NCBI GenBank assembly: GCA_937965795.1
Contig: CALCMD010000037.1
Location: 14,049 to 78,048, forward strand
Reading direction: 5' to 3'
Length of the DNA: 64,000 nucleotides
DNA from: an uncultured Lachnospiraceae bacterium
GTDB lineage: Bacteria; Bacillota; Clostridia; Lachnospirales; Lachnospiraceae
The position numbers and the translations under genes are program-made. This document shows, in pieces, positions 1 through 9,700 of the stretch (its first letter is position 1; each line of letters opens with the position of its first letter). The notes beneath the pieces were generated by a model that saw only the letters and a list, made by a program, of their open reading frames with translations, did not search any database and was not told where the DNA came from.

Positions 1-2016
1 CATAAATACGGAACCTGCGCCGATGGAACCGTCAAACATCTCCACAAGGCCCTTCTGGGAGCACACATTCAAATCTTTTAAAGTATCCAGCCATTTCTCT
101 TTTACATCCGGAACCTCTTCTCTTACGAAGAATTTGTCCGCTTCGGACGGAATCTCTACAAATACGTCCGTTTCCTGATGCGCGCCGTTCGTATTCAGGA
201 AGGCTCTGGAGATATTCACAATCTCCTTATCCCTCCATACCAGAACGAGACGCGGCTCTTCGGTAACTACAGCGACCTCTACCGCCTCCAGATTCTCTTC
301 GTTTGCATATTTCAGAAATTCTTCTACGTCCTTCGGATCGACTACGACCGCCATACGCTCCTGGGATTCGGAAATGGCGATTTCCGTTCCGTCCAGACCT
401 GCATATTTCTTCGGCACTTTATCCAGATTGACACGAAGCCCGTCCGCCAGTTCACCGATGGCTACCGATACGCCGCCCGCGCCGAAATCATTACATTTCT
501 TAATCAGCCGGCTGACCTCCGGACGACGGAACATACGCTGAATCTTCCGCTCGGTCGGGGCATTTCCTTTCTGAACCTCTGCGCCGCAGACCTCGATGGA
601 CGCCTCCGTATGTACTTTCGAAGAACCGGTAGCGCCGCCAATGCCGTCACGTCCGGTACGCCCGCCCAGAAGAATGATAATATCTCCCGGATCGGAGGTT
701 TCGCGGATAACGTCTTTTCTCGGAGCCGCCCCCATGACAGCGCCAATCTCCATTCTTTTCGCTACATAATTGGGATGATAGATTTCTTTTACCAGCCCGG
801 TTGCAAGCCCGATCTGGTTTCCATAGGAGCTGTAGCCGTGCGCCGCTCCCCGTACCAGCTTCTTCTGCGGAAGCTTTCCTTTCAGCGTTTCCTTCACGGA
901 AACCGTAGGGTCTGCCGCCCCGGTCACGCGCATCGCCTGATAAACATAGGTACGTCCTGACAGCGGGTCGCGGATGGCTCCTCCCAGGCAGGTGGCCGCT
1001 CCGCCGAAAGGCTCGATCTCCGTCGGGTGGTTATGCGTCTCATTTTTAAAGTTCACCAGCCACTCCTCTGTCTCACCGTCGATCTCCACCGGAACTACGA
1101 TACTGCACGCATTGATTTCATCCGACTCCTCCTGGTCGTCCAGTTTTCCTTCTTTTTTCAGCTTTCTCATCGCCATCAGCGCCAGATCCATCAGGCAGAC
1201 AAATTTATCGCCTCTTCCTTTAAAAATCTCTTTATGGTCGGTCAGATAGTTCTCATAGGTCGCCGCCATCGGGTCTTTATAATATCCCTCGCCGAAGGTC
1301 ACATGTTTCAGCTCTGTGGAAAATGTGGTGTGCCGGCAATGGTCAGACCAGTAAGTATCCAGTACACGAATCTCCGTCACAGACGGGTCACGTTTTTCTT
1401 CTGTCTTAAAATAATTCTGAATATGCAAAAAGTCTTTGAACGTCATAGCCAGGTTCAGGGAAGCATACAGCTCCTTTAACTCTTCCTCCGGCATCTCACA
1501 GAAGCCGTCAAAGTTTTTCACATCGGCAGGCTCTTCAAAAGCAGCCACCAGTGTTTCCGGCTTTACCATGCCGGTTTCTCTGGAATCCACCGGGTTGATG
1601 CAGTGCGCCTTGATCGCATCAAACTCCTCATCTGTAATGTCGCCCTCTATCACATAGGTGGTGGCGGAGCGGATGATCGGCTCCTCGTCTTCTTTCAGAA
1701 ATTTCACACACTGTTCTGCGGAATCTGCCCTCTGGTCAAACTGTCCCGGCAGATATTCCACGGAGAAAATACGCGCTCCTTCGGCCGCGACAAAGCTTTC
1801 TTTGTATAATACGTCTACCGGCGGCTCTGAAAATATAGTCCTGCAAGCCCTTTCGAATACTTCATCGGAAATATTCTCCACGTCGTAGCGAATCAGTTCA
1901 CGCACATTTGTCAATGACTGAATTCCCAGATAACTGCGTATCTCATGACGCAGTTCTTTTGCCGCTCCCGCAAATTCCGGCTTTTTCTCCACGTACACTC
2001 TTCTTACGTTGCTCAT
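1..2016 (-). CDS. purL: Phosphoribosylformylglycinamidine synthase, 5' part (PurL)
   Basis: Purine biosynthesis enzyme that converts FGAR to FGAM with glutamine and ATP in the cytosol. The minus frame is open from the ATG at 2016 to the left edge, giving 672 codons; the large single-chain PurL of Clostridia has about 1250 residues, so the glutaminase part lies outside the window. Visible landmarks are WSDHCRHTTF, the ATP-site segment NFKNETHNHPTEIEPFGGAAT and, later, GGRTGRDGIGGATGSS, all typical of the long PurL. The start is preceded by GGAGGAACC at good spacing. It stands alone here, divergent from nothing, with its own probable promoter at 2072 to 2100. Family assignment is secure; only the 3' end is unknown. 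Confidence 0.95.
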   Translation of the reverse strand, partial: MSNVRRVYVEKKPEFAGAAKELRHEIRSYLGIQSLTNVRELIRYDVENISDEVFERACRTIFSEPPVDVLYKESFVAAEGARIFSVEYLPGQFDQRADSAEQCVKFLKEDEEPIIRSATTYVIEGDITDEEFDAIKAHCINPVDSRETGMVKPETLVAAFEEPADVKNFDGFCEMPEEELKELYASLNLAMTFKDFLHIQNYFKTEEKRDPSVTEIRVLDTYWSDHCRHTTFSTELKHVTFGEGYYKDPMAATYENYLTDHKEIFKGRGDKFVCLMDLALMAMRKLKKEGKLDDQEESDEINACSIVVPVEIDGETEEWLVNFKNETHNHPTEIEPFGGAATCLGGAIRDPLSGRTYVYQAMRVTGAADPTVSVKETLKGKLPQKKLVRGAAHGYSSYGNQIGLATGLVKEIYHPNYVAKRMEIGAVMGAAPRKDVIRETSDPGDIIILLGGRTGRDGIGGATGSSKVHTEASIEVCGAEVQKGNAPTERKIQRMFRRPEVSRLIKKCNDFGAGGVSVAIGELADGLRVNLDKVPKKYAGLDGTEIAISESQERMAVVVDPKDVEEFLKYANEENLEAVEVAVVTEEPRLVLVWRDKEIVNISRAFLNTNGAHQETDVFVEIPSEADKFFVREEVPDVKEKWLDTLKDLNVCSQKGLVEMFDGSIGAGSVFM

Positions 2017-2071
2017 TTGGTTCCTCCATGCTCTGTGTTTTCGTTTGCATCTGACAAAACTTATCTTCTCC

Positions 2072-2100
2072 ATTCTATCACTGTGTGAAGCTTCTTGCAA
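2072..2100 (-). promoter_or_regulatory. Probable sigma-A promoter of purL
   Basis: On the minus strand TTGCAA (2095-2100), a 17-bp spacer and TAGAAT (2072-2077) lie about 55 bp before the purL start. Spacing is ideal and the boxes each have one or two mismatches. No purine riboswitch or PurR-like box was recognised between it and the start codon. Confidence 0.55.
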
Positions 2101-2157
2101 GAAAATATGAAAAGTGGCATGTCAGCGACGTTTGCGAATTTAACGAATTTTTCATTG

Positions 2158-2203
2158 CAAAAAAATAATAGCCTAAACACCATGTAAATCCAGTGTTTAA
2201 GCT
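2158..2203 (-). terminator. Rho-independent terminator after tRNA-Pro
   Basis: The minus strand reads an 11-bp stem (2203 to 2193 pairing with 2180 to 2170, one wobble) followed by a run of T residues near 2167-2158. It lies 22 bp after the tRNA 3' end, so it ends the tRNA transcript before purL. Confidence 0.8.
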
Positions 2204-2224
2204 ATTTACGCCCCTGCCAAGGAG

Positions 2225-2298
2225 TCGATGCGACAGGATTTGAACCTGCGACCTCTGCGTCCCGAACGCAGCGCTCTACCAAGCTGAGCCACGCATCG
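2225..2298 (-). tRNA. tRNA-Pro (anticodon CGG)
   Basis: A complete cloverleaf can be folded on the minus strand. The acceptor arm CGATGCG (2298-2292) pairs with CGCATCG (2232-2226) and the discriminator is A at 2225. The anticodon stem CTGCG/CGCAG encloses the loop TTCGGGA, so the anticodon is CGG and reads the proline codon CCG. The T arm has GCAGG-TTCAAAT-CCTGT. The CCA end is not encoded, so it must be added after transcription. It has its own promoter upstream and a terminator downstream. Confidence 0.95.
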
Positions 2299-2321
2299 CT
2301 ATTTCATTTGCCAGCTTGGTT

Positions 2322-2351
2322 ATTATATCACTATTTCTGCACAAAAGTCAA
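2322..2351 (-). promoter_or_regulatory. Promoter of tRNA-Pro
   Basis: Minus strand TTGACT (2346-2351), 18-bp spacer and a perfect TATAAT (2322-2327), about 24 bp before the tRNA 5' end. Together with the tRNA, its terminator and the purL promoter this accounts for the 360-bp gap 2017-2376 between purL and recR. Confidence 0.75.
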
Positions 2352-2376
2352 GTACTTTTTTCAACAAATTTCCACC

Positions 2377-2973
2377 TTACAGCTCCACCCGTCCCTCCAG
2401 CGCACGAAGGAGCGTCACCTCATCGATATATTCCAGGTCTCCGCCTACCGGCACGCCGCTGGCGATACGGCTGACCTTAATTCCGGTGGGCTTAATCAGC
2501 TTGCTGATGTACATTGCCGTCGTTTCTCCCTCAAGGCTGGAATTCGTGGCAATGATCACTTCCTGCACATCTCCCTGGAGCCTGATCATCAGCTCTTTGA
2601 GCTTGATGTCTCCAGGGCCTATCCCCAGCATGGGAGAGATGGCGCCGTGCAGTACGTGATATACGCCCCCATATTTTCCTGTTTTTTCGTAAGCCGCCAG
2701 GTCTCTGGTATTCTCCACCACCATGATCGTGCCCTGATCCCTTTTGGGATTTGCACAGATGGGGCATAGCTCCTCGTCCGTCAGAGTCCCGCACTGCTTA
2801 CAGTAGCGCACGTTCCTTCTCGCGCCAATGATGGAATCCGAAAGCTTCTGTACTTCCTCCACCGGACGGTTAATGAGATAAAAAGCCAGGCGCTGTGCGG
2901 ATTTTGGTCCCACGCCCGGCAGCTTTGACAGCTCCTCGATGAGTTCGCTGATCTGTTTACTAAAGTAATCCAT
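2377..2973 (-). CDS. recR: Recombination protein RecR
   Basis: Cytosolic recombination mediator that works with RecF and RecO to load RecA on gapped DNA. The 198-aa product has the usual length. An N-terminal helix-hairpin-helix (LPGVGPKSAQRLA, residues 18-30), a four-cysteine zinc site (C58, C61, C70, C73) and a Toprim domain starting near residue 81 with the conserved Glu in VVENTRDL are visible. The start codon overlaps the ybaB stop by one base (TGATG), so the two are translationally coupled. It is the last gene of the pfk-dnaX-ybaB-recR set; the dnaX-ybaB-recR order is widely conserved in bacteria. Confidence 0.97.
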   Translation of the reverse strand: MDYFSKQISELIEELSKLPGVGPKSAQRLAFYLINRPVEEVQKLSDSIIGARRNVRYCKQCGTLTDEELCPICANPKRDQGTIMVVENTRDLAAYEKTGKYGGVYHVLHGAISPMLGIGPGDIKLKELMIRLQGDVQEVIIATNSSLEGETTAMYISKLIKPTGIKVSRIASGVPVGGDLEYIDEVTLLRALEGRVEL

Positions 2974-3329
2974 CAGAACGGAAATCCTCCGCCCATACCG
3001 CCCATGCCTCCGGTAATTTTCGCCATCGCAGCGCCGGCCTCTTCCTCCATCGTCCGTAACGCCTCATTGGTCGCCGCCATAATCAAGTCTTCCAGCATTT
3101 CAATATCGTCCGGGTCTACCACTTCCTCTGCCAGCTTTACCTTTGTAATTTCACGTTTTCCCGACACCGTCACTTCCACGGCTCCGCCTCCTGCGGCTGC
3201 GGTAAATTCTTTCTCCTCCAGGGCCTTCTGGCTTTCCTCCATCTGCCTCTGCATTCTCTGCGCCTGTTTCATCAGGTTATTCATATTCCCCGGCATACCG
3301 CCTCCCGGAAATCCTCCACGCTTTGCCAT
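2973..3329 (-). CDS. ybaB: YbaB/EbfC family nucleoid-associated protein
   Basis: Small DNA-binding, nucleoid-associated dimer encoded between dnaX and recR in most bacteria. The 118-aa protein has a Gly/Met/Phe-rich start, a charged coiled helix (NNLMKQAQRMQRQMEESQKA) and the family core AAAGGGAVEVTVSGKREITKVKL, then an acidic helix (DPDDIEMLEDLIMAATNEAL). The C-terminal tail is again Gly/Met-rich. AGGAGGACAAAG precedes the ATG. It lies 14 bp after dnaX and overlaps recR by one base. The exact cellular role of the family is still loosely defined; the family call is firm. Confidence 0.95.
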   Translation of the reverse strand: MAKRGGFPGGGMPGNMNNLMKQAQRMQRQMEESQKALEEKEFTAAAGGGAVEVTVSGKREITKVKLAEEVVDPDDIEMLEDLIMAATNEALRTMEEEAGAAMAKITGGMGGMGGGFPF

Positions 3330-3343
3330 ATCTTTGTCCTCCT

Positions 3344-4942
3344 CTAATCTTCTACTTCTATTTCTGCATGGACAAACTTTTTCAATGCGTCATCCACGCT
3401 GATCTTCGTTAAACGCCCTCCCGCCAGATGCTCATCTTCCTGAAGGACAAATTTTACTTCTACTTGTTTCCCGATTTTACTTCGTATGATGTTTTCAAGC
3501 TCCCTCTTCTTTTCTTCATCCCCCACATAAGTCTCGCCCAGGAAATCAGAAAACACCACAAACAGCCGCGCATCGTCCCCTTTTGCGTTGAATTTCGGCG
3601 CCGCCCCTGCGAGCACCTGGCGGAACCTCTGTCCGTCCGCCTCCGCCACGATACTGTTCCACAGCCGCATCACTTCCTGCAAGTCTTTCGGAGCCGCCGC
3701 TTCTACGTTCTCCTGTTCAGGAAACTCAGTCTGCACAGGCGTTTCCCTGGCTGCGGCGTCCCGCATCGGCGCCGTCTGCACCGGCACACCATGTTCCAGC
3801 TTCTTCTCCAAAGCCCGGATGCGCTCTGCCAGTGAAATCTCATCTGTCTCCATCTGCGGCTTACACAGCTTGATCAATGCCACTTCCAGCAGCACGCGCT
3901 TTGAAGCCGAATATTTCATCTGGTTTGACAGCTCAGAAAAAATCCGGATAAAACGCATCAATGTCTCATCTCTGACAAGCCCCGCTTCTTCTTTTAAAAG
4001 CTGCAAATTTTCTGTGGAGACGTCCAGCACATCCTCCATATGATCCGAAGATTTCAAAAGCAGGAGGTTTCTCAGATACCAGGTGAAATCCGTCACGAAC
4101 TGCCCCAGTTCGCGCCCCTGCATAATCAGTTCTTCCAGATGGGCGATGACCCGCACCACGTCGCAGTCCAGCACCTCCCGCAACAGACGGCTGAACTCCT
4201 CTGTGTCCACGGCCCCCAAAACTTCCAGGACGTGATCGTATGTCAGGCTCTGCCCCAGATAAAAAGCGATACACTGGTCAAGAAGGCTCAGTGCGTCTCG
4301 CATGGAGCCGTCTGCCTTTTTCGCAATATAGCGCAGCGCCTTTTCCTCGACCTCTACCTGTTCTTCCATCATCAATTCCCGCATCCGGTCCACGATGGTA
4401 TTCAGGGATATTCTTTTAAAATCATACCTCTGGCACCGGGAGAGAATCGTAATCGGAATTTTATGCGCCTCCGTCGTCGCTAAAATAAAGATGACATAAG
4501 AAGGAGGTTCCTCCAATGTCTTTAAGAGCGCATTGAACGCTCCTATGGACAGCATATGAACCTCGTCAATGATATAGACCTTATATTTTCCACTGGTCGG
4601 TGAATACGCGACCTCATCCCGAATCTCACGAATATTGTCCACGCCGTTGTTTGATGCGGCGTCGATCTCGATCACGTTCATGGAAGTCCCCGCCGCGATC
4701 GCCCGGCAGGTCTCGCATTCCCCGCAGGGGTTTCCATCCACAGGGTGCGCGCAGTTCACGGCTTTCGCCAGAATCTTTGCCACCGTGGTCTTACCGGTTC
4801 CCCTGGTTCCACAAAACAGATAGGCATGGCCGATACGGTCAGCCCTGATCTGATTTTTCAGTGTCGTCACAATATGGTCCTGCCCCTTCACATCTGCGAA
4901 GGAGTCAGGACGAAATTTACGATATAACGCGGTATAGCTCAT
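3344..4942 (-). CDS. dnaX: DNA polymerase III subunit gamma/tau
   Basis: Clamp-loader ATPase of the replisome. The 532-aa product starts with the standard SYTALYRKFRP. It shows Walker A GTRGTGKT (residues 45-52), a zinc site (C64, C73, C76, C79), Walker B DEVH (126-129) and the SRC sensor/arginine finger (168-170), followed by the helical collar and a variable Pro/Glu-rich linker to a C-terminal tau-like domain. The gene begins three bases after the pfk stop codon, so it is probably co-transcribed with glycolytic pfk, a less usual upstream partner. No frameshift site for a short gamma form was searched in detail. Confidence 0.96.
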   Translation of the reverse strand: MSYTALYRKFRPDSFADVKGQDHIVTTLKNQIRADRIGHAYLFCGTRGTGKTTVAKILAKAVNCAHPVDGNPCGECETCRAIAAGTSMNVIEIDAASNNGVDNIREIRDEVAYSPTSGKYKVYIIDEVHMLSIGAFNALLKTLEEPPSYVIFILATTEAHKIPITILSRCQRYDFKRISLNTIVDRMRELMMEEQVEVEEKALRYIAKKADGSMRDALSLLDQCIAFYLGQSLTYDHVLEVLGAVDTEEFSRLLREVLDCDVVRVIAHLEELIMQGRELGQFVTDFTWYLRNLLLLKSSDHMEDVLDVSTENLQLLKEEAGLVRDETLMRFIRIFSELSNQMKYSASKRVLLEVALIKLCKPQMETDEISLAERIRALEKKLEHGVPVQTAPMRDAAARETPVQTEFPEQENVEAAAPKDLQEVMRLWNSIVAEADGQRFRQVLAGAAPKFNAKGDDARLFVVFSDFLGETYVGDEEKKRELENIIRSKIGKQVEVKFVLQEDEHLAGGRLTKISVDDALKKFVHAEIEVED

Positions 4943-4945
4943 CGG

Positions 4946-6022
4946 TTAATCTCCGAAACTGATGCCGATCAGTTTTGCCTCTTTGATAAGCTGATGTTCC
5001 GGATCAACCATTTTCAGCTTTCCTGCCACATCTGCCAGCGGCACTTTTTTCACTTTATTGTTTACGATTCCAACCATGTAACCATAATCGTTATTGAGAA
5101 TCAGCTTTGCCGCCTCAGCTCCCAGTCTGGTGGAAAGCACACGGTCATACGGGCAGGGGCTTCCGCCTCGCTGGGTGTGTCCCGGAACAGTCACCCGCAC
5201 CTCGATACCTGTTTTCTTAAAGATCTCATCTGCCAGCTCATAGGACACGGACGGATATTTGTAATTCTTCATCTTTTCTTTCAGTTCTTTCTTGGAAAGC
5301 TTGGCGTCCTTCTTGGAAATAGCTCCCTCTGCAACCGCCAGAATGGTAAATCCCTTTCCGGCATTCGCCCTGCGGTTGATCGCCTCCACGACCTTGTCAA
5401 TGTCGTACGGTATCTCCGGAAGCAGAATGATGTCCGCGCCTCCCGCAATACCGGCATGGAGCGTCAGCCAGCCCACCTTATGTCCCATAACTTCCACCAC
5501 GAATACACGGTTATGGGAGGATGCCGTGGTGTGAATACAGTCAATCGCATCCGTTGCAATATTGACTGCGCTCTGGAAACCGAAGGTCATGTCCGTTCCG
5601 TAAATATCATTGTCGATTGTCTTCGGAAGATGAATGATATTCAATCCCTCTTCTCTCAGCAGATTTGCCGTTTTCTGTGTTCCGTTTCCGCCCAGGATCA
5701 CCAGGCAGTCCAGGCGCAGCTTATAGAAATTCTGCTTCATCGCCTCTACCTTATCAAGCCCGTTGGCATCCGGCTCACGCATTTGCTTAAACGGCTGTCT
5801 GGAAGTTCCCAGGATCGTTCCGCCGCGGGTCAGGATACCTGAAAAATCCGCAGACGTCAGGAGACGGTAATCACCGTAAATCAACCCTTTGTAGCCATCG
5901 GCAAATCCGTAAACCTCCAGATCCGTCAGGTTTGTGGAAAGACCTTTCACAACTCCACGCATGGTAGCGTTCAATGCCTGACAATCGCCGCCGCTTGTTA
6001 ACAAACCAATTCTCTTTTTCAT
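4946..6022 (-). CDS. pfkA: 6-phosphofructokinase, mixed-substrate (group III) type
   Basis: Phosphorylates fructose-6-phosphate in glycolysis. The 358-aa protein has the PFK fold signatures: LTSGGDCQALNA at 8-19, GGNGTQ at 111-116, PKTIDNDIYGTD at 133-144 with catalytic Asp137, and the PGHTQRGG motif near the sugar-phosphate site. Group A ATP enzymes usually have GGDGS and PGTIDND. Here the residue after GGN is Gly (ATP-type) but PKTIDND has Lys (PPi-type). This mixture marks the group III PFKs, whose phosphoryl donor cannot be told from sequence alone. It has its own promoter and is followed after three bases by dnaX. GAGGATG precedes the ATG. Confidence 0.92.
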   Translation of the reverse strand: MKKRIGLLTSGGDCQALNATMRGVVKGLSTNLTDLEVYGFADGYKGLIYGDYRLLTSADFSGILTRGGTILGTSRQPFKQMREPDANGLDKVEAMKQNFYKLRLDCLVILGGNGTQKTANLLREEGLNIIHLPKTIDNDIYGTDMTFGFQSAVNIATDAIDCIHTTASSHNRVFVVEVMGHKVGWLTLHAGIAGGADIILLPEIPYDIDKVVEAINRRANAGKGFTILAVAEGAISKKDAKLSKKELKEKMKNYKYPSVSYELADEIFKKTGIEVRVTVPGHTQRGGSPCPYDRVLSTRLGAEAAKLILNNDYGYMVGIVNNKVKKVPLADVAGKLKMVDPEHQLIKEAKLIGISFGD

Positions 6023-6107
6023 GACACGTCACATCCTCTTCTTAATTTTTCATCCTCGGTTCGGGGAAGGCTGCCGCACCCATCCCCGCAATCAATCTGA
6101 TACCTGT

Positions 6108-6136
6108 ATTATAACCTATTTTTTCCCATATCACAA
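6108..6136 (-). promoter_or_regulatory. Promoter of the pfk-dnaX-ybaB-recR operon
   Basis: Minus strand TTGTGA (6131-6136), 17-bp spacer, perfect TATAAT (6108-6113), about 85 bp before the pfk start. The leader between contains no convincing regulatory RNA. Confidence 0.75.
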
Positions 6137-6168
6137 CTGAATTCTGGAGCCAAACGAAAACGCCCCTG

Positions 6169-6630
6169 CTATTGTGCCGGAACAAATGGAAGCTCTGCGC
6201 TCCCTCCATCCACAGGCTCTCTCGCATCCGGTTTCTCTGTACCTGGCATTTCTGTTTCCCCCTTATCCGGCCTTCCCTGATCCTTGTCTGGCGTACCTGC
6301 ATTCGCTTTTTCTTCCATCGGCTTCTCTTTTATCACGACCGTGTCGCCTTCCGGCGTGACAAGAATCTCCGTCTCCTCCTGCGAAATACTCTGCGGCTTC
6401 TCTTCGCCCGTTGGGACACTCTTTCCATCCTGAGGGGGCGTCTCATCCTGCTGCTCTTCTCCCCCCTTGTCCTCCTCTTTGAAAACGACTTCTGTTTCTC
6501 TTGTCATTCCTTCAGGCTCCGATTGTCCGGCGCTTTGTTCCTGCGGTCTTTCGCCAGTGAAAAGCAGCAAAAGACCACATGCCAGAAGAAACGCCCCCGC
6601 AAGAATGCAGTTTCTCTTTTTCCTGTTCAT
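6169..6630 (-). CDS. Hypothetical membrane-anchored acidic protein
   Basis: Not recognised. The 153-aa product starts with a positively charged stretch and a hydrophobic segment (residues about 9-26) with a Cys, then becomes a low-complexity tail rich in Glu, Lys, Pro, Thr and Gln, which should lie outside the membrane. It may be a signal anchor or, less likely, a lipoprotein. An upstream in-frame ATG exists at 6714, but AGGAG at the end of the preceding small gene fits the ATG at 6630, and the longer form would overlap that gene. It is the third gene of the GH89 transcript, so it may serve cell-surface glycan use, but this is only context. Confidence 0.6.
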   Translation of the reverse strand: MNRKKRNCILAGAFLLACGLLLLFTGERPQEQSAGQSEPEGMTRETEVVFKEEDKGGEEQQDETPPQDGKSVPTGEEKPQSISQEETEILVTPEGDTVVIKEKPMEEKANAGTPDKDQGRPDKGETEMPGTEKPDAREPVDGGSAELPFVPAQ

Positions 6631-6637
6631 AAAACCT

Positions 6638-6772
6638 TTACTCCTGCTCATCATATAAGTCGAATGGCTCAAATGGCGTCTCATTGCTCCCCAGCATAAT
6701 ATCCTCACTCTCAATCATAAGAACCTTTACTTCCGGAGTCGTATATACCCTCTTTAATCTTTGTTCGTTCAT
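6638..6772 (-). CDS. Small 44-aa hypothetical protein
   Basis: A short reading frame between the GH89 gene and the 153-aa gene. It begins at the ATG at 6772 with TAGGAGGAGAAGC upstream, a very strong ribosome site, and its last codons carry the ribosome site of the next gene. The product is charged and soluble: MNEQRLKRVYTTPEVKV, then an acidic middle with ESEDIM and a Gly-Ser-Asn turn, and an aromatic/acidic tail. The pattern Y-x-x-PEV-KV followed by E-x-ED-I-M resembles small proteins I have seen in gut Firmicutes genomes, which have no known function. No modifying enzyme is adjacent. Coding is supported by spacing and ribosome sites, not by homology. Confidence 0.6.
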   Translation of the reverse strand: MNEQRLKRVYTTPEVKVLMIESEDIMLGSNETPFEPFDLYDEQE

Positions 6773-6784
6773 CCGCTTCTCCTC

Positions 6785-9700
6785 CTACGGCTCAAAATAC
6801 ACATTTGCTTCCTGGTTATAGAGATACAGTGCGGCAATCACATCTTTTAATTCCTTTGTCCGCTGATCGGTAATCTCTCTGGTCAATACATTGTAGCAGT
6901 ACGCCATAACGCTGTAAGTTACCTGGAAATCCGTTTCCCCGTCCGAGATGGTTACCGTGTATTCCTCATCCAGATCCTTCGCCGCTATGTCTGTGATTTC
7001 AACAAAGTAATACTGTCCGGACTTTGTCTTTTTCAGCTCCTGCTCTTTTCCGCCTCTGGCGCAGGTAAAGACGATCTGATCCACTTTTGTCTCATCCAGC
7101 GTAAAATACAGTTTCAGCGTAGTCTGTGAAAGCAGCACCAGATTAGAACCTTCAAATTTTACAAAGTCATTTTTCTGCTCTGCCGAATTGCGGTACGCCT
7201 CCAGCAGCTCCGCCGTCACCTCGGAAACATCCTTCTCTGCTTCTGTGATATAATCTGCTTCATTGGCAAGCGCGTCCACATTGTGGCTGAAGTACTTCTG
7301 TGCATAACTGCCGTAATTCAGCATGGATTTTATCAGCTCCGCCGCTCTTTCATACTCTTCATTCCCATCCTTATGCGCAAACAGGTAATCTGCATACTGT
7401 TTCACGCTGTAGGTATACTCTGCGCTATACCGTGTCTCATCCTCCGCATCCCCCGGTACAACGACCTGCGCCCGGATTTCGTCTGTCATTTCCTTTGCCG
7501 CCACATCGCAGGAGAATACATAATAGGTCTTTCCTCCCATCGTGGTCTTTAGCGCATCTTTTGCCGGGATTTTCTGTACGGAACCGTCCGGCAGGGTAAA
7601 CTGCATATAGGCGGCGCCGCTCTCCGCCACGCTCTGATTCAGTTCCATATAGAAATTGATACCAATGTTGCCTTTCAGACTTAAGGTATAACCGCCAAGC
7701 TTTCCAACGCTCTCCTCTTTTTGGGGAACCGTCAGACGAATCTCTGCCGCACTGGAGAATTTATTGCTATTTACAGATTGTGCCGCTGTCGTCACGAACT
7801 TCACATATTTCGCCTTTTTGGTCTCTGAAAAGGCAGTAAGCTTCCAGTTTTTATCTGCGGCCCAGTTTCCCTGCGCCGCCAGCTCATACGTTTCCCCATC
7901 GCTGCTCACATAAATCTCATACCCTGTGATGATGCCATTGACTGCGCCGTCCTGTCTTGGCAGGTAACGCAGACCTGCAAGCTCTGTTTCCTCCTCCAAT
8001 TCCAGAACGAGATAATGATTGTCATAGGAATTCTGGTCGTCGTTGGTCCAACTGGTATGCCAGTAAGTACGCGTATCGCCATCCAGAACAAACTTCGCCA
8101 GATTCTGGTCTTCGCCCTTCGTGCTCTCCTGGCTCCCGATTTCTTTTAAGGTCATCTTTTCCACCGGATAATCATTCGAATCATCTGCCGCCGGGGTGAT
8201 CGAGCTGTAATCTTTCAGGATTTCCCGTCCAAGCGCCTGAAGGTCCGCGCCGGATGCTTTTGTGGTATATTCCGTATTAGCTCTTGCCCATGCCCATTCA
8301 AACGCAAACCAGTTGATGTTGCCCGGATTGTTTCCGGCCAGCGCTTCCTTCTGACGGGCAATCCACATGCTCCAGCGTTCCTTATAGAAATCTCTGGTCA
8401 GTCCGGCCCACTGGCGGTTCGAATAGTCTTTCAGTCCGCCGGACTCCGCCTGTGGATATGCGCCCCAGGTCGTTACCAGAGCCTTTGCGTTAAATTCATA
8501 CAGATCTTTCGAGAATTCATCTGCTCCATCCGCCAGCGCTTTCGCCCGCTCCACCCAGGTTCCCAGAAGAAATTCCTCTCTTGTACCCAGTACTTCTTCT
8601 ACTTTATCAATCAGCGCAAGGAATTCGTCAGAAGCTGCCGTAAATGCTTCCAGATCTCCTGCGTTCAGCGCAGCTACCATCTGGCTGTGACGGGACTGTG
8701 CGGTATTGGATAATACCTGTTTTAAAATATCAGCCAGATCATACAAATATCCATCGCTGTCTTTCAACTGCTCATAATCTTGTAAAAGAAGCTTTGCCGC
8801 CTTCTCCAGTTCCGCCATGTCATAACTAATGACCGCATTTCCCCAGGTGGACGCCGCACTAATGCTGGTATTCGGTCTTGCATTGACATAAGACTCCGGG
8901 GCTCCCTGTCCAAGATTGTTGAAAGACGCCTTATATACGGTATTTTCCAGAATCCGCATCGCCTGATATGCGTTTTCACTCTCCGCTCCATAACGGCGGG
9001 TAACATATTTCTTCAGCCATTCTTCCGTGTTAATTTCTGTTAAATCCTGACTGGCATCCTCACACCACACAGTTTCAAACAGCAGATCATAGAGCACCGG
9101 GTTATTCTGCGACCCCTCCGGCGCGATTCCGATACCGGACATGACCGGGGAAGTGTTCGCAGCCGTTACCACGCCGCTTACGATATTATCCATATGTCCG
9201 TGCAGCCCCATACGTCCGCCAAAGTTATTTAGCATACAATATACGAACGGCGTATTTGCGAAATTGCCGCCTCCATATTTATTGGCATTCGTTTCATTCC
9301 AGTGCGGAGTCTTTTCCGCATACAGATCCAGAACCAGCGCATGTTCCCGGTTCCCCTCCAGACCGCTTAAAAGCCCATTGGAAGGATTTCCCTGCCAGGA
9401 CTGAATGACCCAGACGGCTTCAGGGTTATACTCCATCATCGCCGCCAGCACATTCCGGCTGACGTCCGCTGTATTCATGCCGCCTGTATTTCCTCCCTCA
9501 TGGAAGGGGTCTGTCGCATAATAATCCGATACCTTTCCGTATACCTGCTCCTGGCACTGATAAAACAGCTTCGCATACTTCTGATATGCGGCGGTCGTCG
9601 TCCGAAGCATATACGGCCGCTGGAAGGAGCACCATCCTCCCTGCGCAATGACGTCGCTGCTTCCAAGCGCATAATCTCCCTTTGCTTTCTGCGCGATGTC

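Noticed and set aside
6638..6772. RiPP precursor interpretation of the 44-aa gene
   Set aside because: No maturase, protease or transporter gene is adjacent and no clear leader-core boundary is visible.
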